5,157 bases of DNA from Frankiales bacterium. Lineage in GTDB: Bacteria; Actinomycetota; Actinomycetes; Mycobacteriales; SCTD01. The stretch lies in contig JAODNB010000278.1 in the NCBI GenBank assembly GCA_025464795.1, forward strand, positions 1 to 5,157, read 5' to 3'. The notes under the pieces are model-generated. The model was not told where the DNA came from. It worked only from the letters and a program-made list of their open reading frames with translations, and did not search any database. Below, piece by piece: positions 1 through 5,040 of the stretch (the first letter of the stretch is position 1; each line of letters starts with the position of its first letter). The translations under genes were made by a program, and so were the position numbers.

Positions 1-1
1 G

Positions 2-709
2 GCGGAGCTCGAGGGCGCAGGCATGGAGCTGGAGCGGCTGCGGGGACAGCTCATGAACGGCCAACCCGTGACGGTCCAGTCGAAGGACCCTCGCCTTGGT
101 CAGCTCGCCGCGAACGCCGTTCGTGTCCATGCCGACCTAGGGTCGCTGCTGCCCTCCTGGAAGAGCTCGCCGAACCAGGCGCTCGCCCGGCTGCACGTGC
201 TGGCGGCCGCAGACCTCGGGCTGCAGAACGACGCGCTCGGACGGCCGCGCACCTCCCTGACCGACCCCGTGGAGGACCCGCTCGAGCTCGGGAACGCACC
301 GCAGCCGATGGAGGTCAGCGCCCGGCTCGACGGGCTGGCACGGTTGCTGCTCGCGCCGACGAAGGCGCCGGCGGTCGTCGTTGCGGCCATCGTGCACGGC
401 GAGCTGCTGGCGCTGCGGGCCTTCGGCACCGCGGACGGGCTCGTCGCGCGTGCAGCCGCCCGGCTGGTCCTGGTCGACCGCGGGCTCGACCCCAAGGCCG
501 TCTCCGCCCCCGAGGTCGGCCACGCGGAGCTGGACGCCGCGGGACTGCGCTCGCACCACACCCACGCCTACGCCGAAGCCGCCCGCGGGTACGTGGCTGG
601 CGGGAGCGCCGGCGTAGCGGCTTGGGTCGTGCACTGCGCGCAGGCGACCGCGCTCGGTGCCCGTGAGGGCCTCGCCGTCTGCGAGGCCATCCTCCGGGAG
701 ACCCTCTGA
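2..709 (+). CDS. Rv3662c-like conserved actinobacterial protein, 5' truncated; possible degenerate Fic fold
   Basis: The function is unknown. This family sits next to the HAD phosphatase/ssd/tad block in many actinobacteria and is often labelled 'oxidoreductase', but I see no Rossmann or cofactor motif. The first ATG is at 23 (228 residues to the TGA at 707-709). The frame stays open to the left edge, and codons 2-22 (AELEGAG) fit the conserved 'ASAALEGA' stretch of relatives, so the true start is upstream and ATG 23 is internal. The body is Ala/Leu-rich and helical. Counting from ATG 23, residues 125-143 run H-G-E-L-L-A-L-R-A-F-G-T-A-D-G-L-V-A-R. This lines up with the Fic core 'H..L..IHPF.DGNGR..R', with the catalytic His replaced by Arg132, Asn by Asp138 and the following Arg by Leu140. 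The N-terminal LEG also recalls the Fic inhibitory S/T-x-x-x-E-G motif. Family membership is well supported; the Fic relationship is inference. The gene is convergent with the HAD gene. Confidence 0.85.
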   Translation, partial: AELEGAGMELERLRGQLMNGQPVTVQSKDPRLGQLAANAVRVHADLGSLLPSWKSSPNQALARLHVLAAADLGLQNDALGRPRTSLTDPVEDPLELGNAPQPMEVSARLDGLARLLLAPTKAPAVVVAAIVHGELLALRAFGTADGLVARAAARLVLVDRGLDPKAVSAPEVGHAELDAAGLRSHHTHAYAEAARGYVAGGSAGVAAWVVHCAQATALGAREGLAVCEAILRETL

Positions 710-719
710 GCACAGCGGA

Positions 720-749
720 ACGGGGTCCCCTCCGAAGAGGAGGCCCCGT
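720..749 (+). terminator. Strong GC-rich hairpin just after the Rv3662c-like gene
   Basis: Arms 720-732 and 737-749 pair over 13 positions, with one C-A mismatch (728/741) and one T-G wobble (726/743), around a CGAA loop (733-736). It begins 11 bases after the stop codon at 709. No T-tract follows, which is common for actinobacterial terminators. The position and stem length make transcription termination the likeliest role, and it could act in both directions. Confidence 0.7.
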
Positions 750-972
750 CGCCATGCACTACGGCCGAGTGACCAAAGCATGCATCTTCGTCATCGCACC
801 AGGTCCGGTCCTCTCGAGGACAATGCCCTTTCGTGAACGTGGTCGGACCTTCTCGATGTGCCTCTCGCGGCTGATCGCACGTGGGTGCTCGGGCTCGTAC
901 TGCACGGACCGCCGTCGGGGGGACAAGTCCGCCCGCTTGGCGGCGTTCCGTGATTCGAGAGTCCGCCTACTT
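750..972. other. Gene-free spacer between convergent genes
   Basis: No convincing gene is seen here on either strand. The short open frames resemble no family I know and lack ribosome binding sites. Visible structure is limited to small inverted repeats: a 6-bp stem at 808-821 (GTCCTC/GAGGAC) and a 5-bp stem at 929-943 (CCGCC/GGCGG with a CGCTT loop). There is also a G6 run at 917-922. No tRNA cloverleaf or repeat array is visible. Confidence 0.6.
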
Positions 973-989
973 CCCTTGCGTGTCAAGGG
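973..989 (-). terminator. Candidate terminator for the HAD phosphatase gene
   Basis: A perfect 6-bp inverted repeat, CCCTTG (973-978) and CAAGGG (984-989), surrounds the 5-base loop CGTGT. It lies 16-32 bases beyond the stop codon of the leftward HAD gene. Read rightward it is followed by TTT (990-992); read leftward there is no T-run. The stem is short, so the assignment is tentative. Confidence 0.35.
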
Positions 990-1004
990 TTTCCACGATC
1001 TGGA

Positions 1005-1787
1005 TCACTTCAAGCTCGAACGACGTCCCATCACCCAGGCGACCACGACGAGGCCGACGACGACGGACGCACCGGCGTAGGCGACAGGGGGGCCGGGAGG
1101 CGTGGGAACGCGACGGTTGGCACGGACGGGCTTGGCGAACACCAGCGACGGCCAGTCGCTCTCCGAGGCCAGCTTGCGCAGGGCCTTGTCGGGGTTGACA
1201 GCCACCGGATGCCCGACGGCTGCGAGCATCGGCGCGTCGGTGAACGAGTCGCTGTAGGCATAGCAGTCAGCCAGGTCCCATCCGCGCTTCGCGGCCAGCT
1301 CCTCGATGGCCACCTGCTTGCCCTCGCCGTAGGCGTAGAACTCGATGTCACCGGTGTAGTGGCCGTCCTCGACGACCATGCGCGTCGCGATGACGCGGTC
1401 GACGCCGAGCATCTCGCCGATGGGCCCGACGATCTCCTCCCCGCTGCTCGACACGATGACGATCTCGCGGCCGGCGGCGCGGTGCTCGTCGAACAGCTCG
1501 AGCGCCTCGGCGTACACGAGCGGGTCGATCAGCTCATGCAGCGTCTCCGCGACGATGTCGTGCACCTGCTGCACGGACCACCCCGTGCACAGCGCCTTCA
1601 GGTAGTCGCGCATCTTGTCCATCGAGTCCTCGTCGGCGCCCTGCAGCAGGTAGACGAACTGCGCGAAGGAGCTCTTGAGAACCGCTCGGCGGTTCACCAG
1701 GCCGCCCTTGTAGAACGGCCTGCCGAAGGCCAGCGTGCTGCTCTTCGCGATGACGGTCTTGTCGAGGTCGAAGAACGCGGCTGCCAT
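1005..1787 (-). CDS. HAD-IB family (SerB-like) phosphatase with C-terminal membrane segment, Rv3661-like
   Basis: A 260-residue predicted phosphohydrolase of the HAD superfamily, subfamily IB; the natural substrate is unknown. All four HAD motifs are present. Motif I is DLDKT at 7-11 (nucleophile Asp7, general acid Asp9), motif II is the Ser run at 113-115 (VSSSGEE), motif III is Lys157 (GEGK) and motif IV is YSDSFTDAP with Asp180 and Asp184 for Mg2+. A helical cap lies between motifs I and II. Residues about 233-254 form one hydrophobic span followed by RRSSLK, so the enzyme is probably tail-anchored. The start at 1787 puts DLDKT at the expected distance from the N-terminus, and an in-frame stop at 1806-1808 rules out a longer form. 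There is no good ribosome binding site, but a -10-like TATGTT lies six bases upstream, fitting a leaderless transcript. The gene is divergent from ssd. The resemblance to mycobacterial Rv3661 is strong throughout. Confidence 0.95.
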   Translation of the reverse strand: MAAAFFDLDKTVIAKSSTLAFGRPFYKGGLVNRRAVLKSSFAQFVYLLQGADEDSMDKMRDYLKALCTGWSVQQVHDIVAETLHELIDPLVYAEALELFDEHRAAGREIVIVSSSGEEIVGPIGEMLGVDRVIATRMVVEDGHYTGDIEFYAYGEGKQVAIEELAAKRGWDLADCYAYSDSFTDAPMLAAVGHPVAVNPDKALRKLASESDWPSLVFAKPVRANRRVPTPPGPPVAYAGASVVVGLVVVAWVMGRRSSLK

Positions 1788-1799
1788 CGCCCCAACATA
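1788..1799 (-). promoter_or_regulatory. Candidate leaderless promoter (-10 box) of the HAD gene
   Basis: On the minus strand TATGTT (1799-1794) matches the actinobacterial -10 pattern TANNNT. Exactly six bases (GGGGCG) separate it from the ATG at 1787, which would place the transcription start on the A of the start codon. No clear -35 box is seen at 17-18 bp. The lack of a Shine-Dalgarno sequence supports the reading. Confidence 0.45.
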
Positions 1800-1835
1800 G
1801 GAGGTTTATGCGGGAGAGCTGCCGGACATAGCCCA

Positions 1836-1866
1836 GGTGAGCGCGGTCTCCCCCGGCCGCCTCACC
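1836..1866 (+). other. Third C-loop hairpin directly upstream of the 6C-like RNA
   Basis: GGTGAG (1836-1841) pairs with CTCACC (1861-1866), and GCGGTC (1843-1848) pairs with GGCCGC (1855-1860, one T-G wobble). C1842 is bulged. The loop is TCCCCC (1849-1854). This makes a 12-bp stem with a C-rich loop, ending two bases before the first 6C hairpin. It may be the 5' part of the same transcript. The known 6C fold, as I recall it, has only two such hairpins. Confidence 0.6.
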
Positions 1867-1940
1867 CAGCGGCACTGCCACCCCCCCGGCGGTGTCCGCC
1901 AGAAGGCCCCTTGCCACCCCCCCGGCTTGGGGCCTTCTGC
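1867..1940 (+). ncRNA. 6C small RNA (actinobacterial, two C7-loop hairpins)
   Basis: Two adjacent hairpins each present the identical loop ACCCCCCC. Hairpin A (1869-1899) pairs GCGG/CCGC and CACTGCC/GGCGGTG, with T1895 bulged and the loop at 1880-1887. Hairpin B (1900-1939) pairs an 11-bp perfect stem (1900-1910 with 1929-1939), then a TT/TT internal loop, then GCC/GGC, with the loop at 1916-1923. The family known as 6C RNA is defined by two stem-loops with six or more cytosines in each loop. In M. tuberculosis its member B11 lies between Rv3661 and Rv3660c, the same place as here. C-rich loops on the + strand fix the orientation, co-directional with ssd. 6C RNAs are reported to act in trans by pairing these loops to G-rich mRNA sites; targets here are unknown. 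The transcript ends are not determined: no clear promoter is visible and no T-tract follows hairpin B. Confidence 0.85.
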
Positions 1941-1953
1941 GATGTCGGAGGCG

Positions 1954-1981
1954 GTGTCCACAGGGCGCTGCCGGATCCACA
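1954..1981 (+). promoter_or_regulatory. Two DnaA-box-like sequences upstream of ssd
   Basis: GTGTCCACA (1954-1962) differs at one position from TTGTCCACA, a common high-GC DnaA box. GGATCCACA (1973-1981) differs at two positions from TTATCCACA. They share orientation, with starts 19 bp apart, about two helical turns. There is no AT-rich unwinding element nearby, so an origin is not proposed. They could be binding sites or chance. Confidence 0.25.
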
Positions 1982-2006
1982 GATGACCGGGGAGCCTCGT
2001 CGCGTG

Positions 2007-2019
2007 CAGCCCGGGGCTG
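2007..2019. repeat. 13-bp palindrome in the ssd leader
   Basis: CAGCCC (2007-2012) and GGGCTG (2014-2019) are perfect inverted copies around one G. A hairpin is sterically impossible without opening the inner pairs, so a dimeric-protein operator is the more natural reading. It lies 35 bp before the ssd start. No regulator is identified. Confidence 0.25.
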
Positions 2020-2044
2020 AAGGCTGGCCCGTGCCGCCTTCGTC

Positions 2045-2049
2045 AGGAG
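2045..2049 (+). promoter_or_regulatory. Ribosome binding site deciding the ssd start
   Basis: AGGAG sits five bases upstream of ATG 2055. This favours 2055 over the in-frame GTG codons at 2004 and 2031 and over the longer open frame that runs back antisense through the HAD gene. Confidence 0.75.
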
Positions 2050-2054
2050 CCTCC

Positions 2055-3116
2055 ATGCCGCGCCCGCTGTTCGTCACGTCCGACCCCGACGCGCTGGACG
2101 ACCTGCTGCGGCTCGCCGCCACCGCCGGGGTGGAGGTGGACGTCGCCTGCGATGTCCCAGCGGCTCGTCCCTCCTGGGACAGTGCTCCGCTCGTGGTCGT
2201 GGGGCCGGACCTCGTCGACCGTGTCGCCCGCGGCCGGTTGTCGCGTCGGTCGAAGGTGGTCGTCCTGGGCCGGGATCTCGACGACCCCACGATCTGGCGC
2301 CGAGCGGTCGAGCTCGGTGCCGAGCAGGTCGTGTTCTTCCCCGAGGGAGAGCCGTGGCTGATCGGTGCTCTCGGAGATGCCGTAGAGGGACGGGAGGGCA
2401 TGCTTCTCGCCGTCATCGGCGGCCGCGGCGGCGCCGGAGCCACCACATTGGCAGCTGCTGTCGCGCTGACCGCGGTGGGGCGGCAGATGCGCACGCTGCT
2501 CGTCGACGGTGATCCCCTCGGCGGCGGCATCGACCTGGTCTTCGGCGGTGAGAACGTGACCGGCCTCCGGTGGCCGGACCTGGGCTCCACCCGCGGTCGC
2601 GTGCCGGCTGCTGCCCTCGCGGACGCGCTGCCCACGATGGCAGAGCTGTCGGTGCTGTCCTGGGATCGCGGCGAGCCCGCTCAGCTGCCTGTCGATGCGG
2701 TGCGAGCAGTCCTGGCTGCGGCCCGCAGGACGTGCGACCTGGTCGTCGTCGACCTGCCGCGCAACCTCGACGAGCCAACGCGCGAGGTGCTGTCCTGCGC
2801 CTGCACCACCGTGGTCGTCGTGCCCGCGGAGGTGCGGGCGACGGCGGCGGCAGCGCGGATCGCCTCGCGGGCGGGCCTGCTGTGCCGCGACCTCCGGTTG
2901 GTGGTGCGGGGGCCGTCACCGGCCGGGCTCACGGGTGCGGAGATGGCGCGGGCGCTGGGCCTGCCACTGCTGGGGGAGGTGCGCGCGGAGCCCTACCTGG
3001 ACAGGGATCTCGACCGGGGTGATCCTCCGGCGCGGCGGAGTCGTTCCCCTCTCGCCGGGCTGTGCGAACGCCTGCTCGACGAGCTGGTCGAGGCAGAGCA
3101 GCGGAGAGCGGCGTGA
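2055..3116 (+). CDS. ssd: Septum site-determining / TadZ-like MinD-family protein (Rv3660c-like)
   Basis: A 353-residue ParA/MinD superfamily protein heading the tad operon. Members are thought to position or regulate the Tad secretion machine, and the mycobacterial homologue has been linked to septum-site control. Residues 1-112 look like an atypical receiver domain (LFVTSDPD, LVVVGPD, then 'WRRAVELGAEQVVFFPEGE') without a convincing phospho-acceptor. Residues 116-310 are the MinD-like fold. The deviant Walker A segment reads GGRGGAGATT (122-131), with the signature Lys replaced by Arg124 and the P-loop Lys by Ala129. The switch segment is LLVDGDPLGGGIDLVFGG (148-165), and the Walker B-like strand is CDLVVVDLP (227-235, Asp233). 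Loss of the P-loop Lys means ATP hydrolysis may be lost; my recollection is that Rv3660c shares this. Length is close to Rv3660c (about 350). The stop codon overlaps the tadA start (GTGA). 'TadZ-like' is inferred from position and fold. Confidence 0.93.
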   Translation: MPRPLFVTSDPDALDDLLRLAATAGVEVDVACDVPAARPSWDSAPLVVVGPDLVDRVARGRLSRRSKVVVLGRDLDDPTIWRRAVELGAEQVVFFPEGEPWLIGALGDAVEGREGMLLAVIGGRGGAGATTLAAAVALTAVGRQMRTLLVDGDPLGGGIDLVFGGENVTGLRWPDLGSTRGRVPAAALADALPTMAELSVLSWDRGEPAQLPVDAVRAVLAAARRTCDLVVVDLPRNLDEPTREVLSCACTTVVVVPAEVRATAAAARIASRAGLLCRDLRLVVRGPSPAGLTGAEMARALGLPLLGEVRAEPYLDRDLDRGDPPARRSRSPLAGLCERLLDELVEAEQRRAA

Positions 3117-4264
3117 ACCTCGACCCCGCCCTGCTCGACCGCGTCCGTGCCAGGTTGTCGCTCGACGCCGGTGCCCCCACCCCCGGTCGAGTGGCTGCGG
3201 CGCTGCGCGACGAAGGAGGTGGACTGCGAGGCGACCTCGAGGTGCTGGCCGTCCTGCGTGCGCTGCAGAGCGAGATCGTCGGTGCCGGTCCCCTCGAGCC
3301 CTTCCTGGCGGACCCTCGCGTCACGGACGTCCTCGTGAACTCCCCCGAGGAGGTGTGGGTCGACCGTGGAGAGGGGCTCGAGCGGGCGGCAGTCCGGTTC
3401 CCGGACGAGGCGGCCGTTCGCCGGCTCGCAGTGCGGCTCGCGGCCCCCACCGGGCGACGCCTCGATGACGCCCAGCCCTGGGTCGATGCTCGGCTCCCGC
3501 ACGGCGTGCGTCTGCACGCGGTGCTGCCGCCGGTCGCACCCGGAGGCACCTGCCTGTCGTTGCGCGTCCCCAGGCGGAAGGTGTTCGACCTGGAGGAGCT
3601 CATCGCCGTGGGCACTGTTCCGGCAGAGGGCGCGGCGCTCCTGCAGAGGTTGGTCGGCTCGCGCCAGCCCTTTCTCGTCAGCGGTGGTACGGGCACGGGA
3701 AAGACCACGCTGCTGTCGGCCCTGCTGTCCCTGGTCGACGTCCGCGACCGGATCCTGCTGATCGAGGACTCCGCCGAGCTGGCTCCCGCGCACCCCCACG
3801 TGCTGCGGCTGGAGGCTCGCCCGGCCAACGCCGAAGGCGCCGGGGAGATCTCGCTGCGGGCGCTCGTCCGGGAGTCGTTGCGGATGCGGCCCGACCGCGT
3901 CGTGGTCGGAGAGGTCAGAGGTGGCGAGGTGGTCGACCTGCTCGCTGCGCTGAACACCGGGCACGAAGGCGGGTGCGGGACGTTGCACGCGAACAGCGCT
4001 CGGGACGTCCCAGCACGGCTGGAGGCGCTCGCTGCTGTCGCCGGCCTGTCCCGCGAGGCCCTGCACAGCCAGCTGGCCTCGGGACTGCGGGTCGCGGTGC
4101 ACCTGTCGCGGACGGCGTCCCTTCGTCGCGTCGCGGAGATCTGCGTGCTGCAGCGAGGTGCCGATGGCTACGTGCAGGCGGTCCCGGCCTGGTCGTGGGA
4201 CGGGACCTCGTCGAAGGGGGTCCACGAGGACGGCTTCCCCGCGCTCGCGGCGCTGGTCGCGTGA
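3113..4264 (+). CDS. tadA: TadA/CpaF-family type II/IV secretion ATPase
   Basis: A 383-residue cytoplasmic hexameric ATPase that powers Tad (Flp-type) pilus assembly. The N-terminal domain carries the CpaF signature GPLEPFLADPRVTDVLVNS (59-77) and the region up to the RVPRR at 151-155. The ATPase core is complete: Walker A GGTGTGKTT (191-199), Asp box RILLIEDSAEL (213-223), Walker B region RMRPDRVVVGEVRGGE (257-272) and His box NTGHEGGCGTLHANS (281-295). The start is GTG 3113, which overlaps the ssd stop by four bases, has GGAG at 3103-3106 six bases upstream and begins MNLDPALLDRV. An upstream in-frame GTG at 3062 would give a long overlap and a non-conserved basic extension. All catalytic motifs are intact, so the protein is expected to be active. 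Translation is probably coupled to ssd. Confidence 0.96.
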   Translation: MNLDPALLDRVRARLSLDAGAPTPGRVAAALRDEGGGLRGDLEVLAVLRALQSEIVGAGPLEPFLADPRVTDVLVNSPEEVWVDRGEGLERAAVRFPDEAAVRRLAVRLAAPTGRRLDDAQPWVDARLPHGVRLHAVLPPVAPGGTCLSLRVPRRKVFDLEELIAVGTVPAEGAALLQRLVGSRQPFLVSGGTGTGKTTLLSALLSLVDVRDRILLIEDSAELAPAHPHVLRLEARPANAEGAGEISLRALVRESLRMRPDRVVVGEVRGGEVVDLLAALNTGHEGGCGTLHANSARDVPARLEALAAVAGLSREALHSQLASGLRVAVHLSRTASLRRVAEICVLQRGADGYVQAVPAWSWDGTSSKGVHEDGFPALAALVA

Positions 4265-5040
4265 TCCTGCCGGCGCTCCTGCTGGGGACGGCCGTCCTGG
4301 TGCTCACCGGGATGCCGTCACCCTCCAGGCTGGCGGCCCTGTCGGCCCGCGCCCCACTGGTGGTGGACGTGCGGATCCCTGCGCTGGCAGGGGTTGTCGT
4401 GCTCGCCGTCGTCCTGGGTCCCGTGGGAGCTGCCGTCGCCGTGGGGCTGGGCGCTGTCGGGGTCAGGGTCTGGCGTCGCCGGCAGCGGGCGCAGGCCGTC
4501 GAGCTGCAGCGCGGGAGTGCCGTGGAGGCACTCACCGTCCTCGCGTCCGAGCTGCGAGCCGGGCGGCAGAGCGCCGACGCCCTCGAGGGCGCCGCGTCCG
4601 TTGCCCTGGGGTCGCTGGCCGAGGTCCTGAGGAGTGCCTCTGCCAGCCAGCGCTTCGGTGCGGACGCGTCGACGGCGCTTCTCGCTGCCGCCGACACCAC
4701 AGCGACCCCTGAGGTGCTTCGTGGACTGGCCGCCTGCTGGCAGGTGTGCAGCTCCACCGGCAGCTCGCTGGCGGTCGCCGTCGACCAGCTGGGGGAGTCC
4801 CTGCGGGCCGAGAGAGAGCAACGCAGAGCTGTCGAGGCTGAGCTGGCTGGGCCACGCGCCAGCGCCGCACTGCTCGCCTGCCTCCCCGCGCTGGGCATGG
4901 CACTGGCTGCCGGTCTCGGCGCGCGGCCCCTGCACGTGCTGCTCCACACCCCTGCCGGCATCGCCTGCCTCCTCGTGGGGGTGGGCCTGGACCTCCTCGG
5001 TCTCTGGTGGACCGGCAGGCTCGTCGAGCGCGCGTGCTGA
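4261..5040 (+). CDS. tadB: TadB-like inner-membrane platform protein (GspF/T2SF family)
   Basis: A 259-residue integral membrane protein expected to form, with TadC, the platform that TadA acts on. Hydrophobic spans appear at about 2-17, 40-70 (probably two segments or one long hairpin), 200-221 and 229-251. Between them a cytoplasmic helical T2SF domain covers about 85-195, with the family-typical ELRAGRQSADALEGA (97-111), ACWQVCSSTGSSLAVAVDQL (158-177) and AELAGPRASAALLACLPALG (193-212). The start is GTG 4261, which overlaps the tadA TGA by four bases. No good Shine-Dalgarno sequence is present, so re-initiation after tadA is likely. Longer in-frame starts inside tadA lack hydrophobic or conserved sequence. 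The stop overlaps the tadC start. Length is normal for the short actinobacterial TadB type. Confidence 0.92.
   Translation: MILPALLLGTAVLVLTGMPSPSRLAALSARAPLVVDVRIPALAGVVVLAVVLGPVGAAVAVGLGAVGVRVWRRRQRAQAVELQRGSAVEALTVLASELRAGRQSADALEGAASVALGSLAEVLRSASASQRFGADASTALLAAADTTATPEVLRGLAACWQVCSSTGSSLAVAVDQLGESLRAEREQRRAVEAELAGPRASAALLACLPALGMALAAGLGARPLHVLLHTPAGIACLLVGVGLDLLGLWWTGRLVERAC

Larger units (their letters stand above)
1940..2054 (+). other. Leader between the 6C-like RNA and ssd
   Basis: This 115-base non-coding stretch has no obvious sigma70-type promoter and no T-tract after the last C-loop hairpin. It holds the DnaA-box-like pair, the 13-bp palindrome, a second copy of GGCGGTGTCC (1950-1959; first copy 1888-1897 inside 6C hairpin A) and the ssd ribosome binding site. 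GGGG at 1989-1992 and 2013-2016 could pair with the C7 loops if both were on one RNA, which is speculative. Confidence 0.4.

Noticed and set aside
917..922. G6 run as an in-window pairing target of the C7 loops
   Set aside because: It lies in a gene-free spacer between convergent genes with no nearby start codon. G-runs of this length are not surprising here, so there is no specific support.
945..968. TTCGA-containing stretch resembling a tRNA T-loop
   Set aside because: The flanking bases do not form the required 5-bp T-stem, and there is no acceptor stem, anticodon arm or CCA context.
754..1080. Open frames on both strands between the convergent genes
   Set aside because: No recognisable family, no ribosome binding site and overlap with the end of the HAD gene. 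Such frames are expected by chance at this GC content.
1876..1926. Two 15-bp repeats read as the start of a CRISPR or iteron array
   Set aside because: Only two copies exist, and both are the loop and inner stem of adjacent hairpins. The 6C RNA fold explains them fully.
1209..2054. In-frame extension of ssd to a 635-residue protein
   Set aside because: The extension runs antisense through the well-supported HAD gene and through the structured RNA. It resembles no protein, and ATG 2055 has a good ribosome binding site and the family N-terminus.
3062..3112. Upstream GTG start for tadA
   Set aside because: It would overlap ssd by 55 bases and add a non-conserved Arg-rich extension. GTG 3113 has a well-spaced GGAG and the usual four-base overlap.
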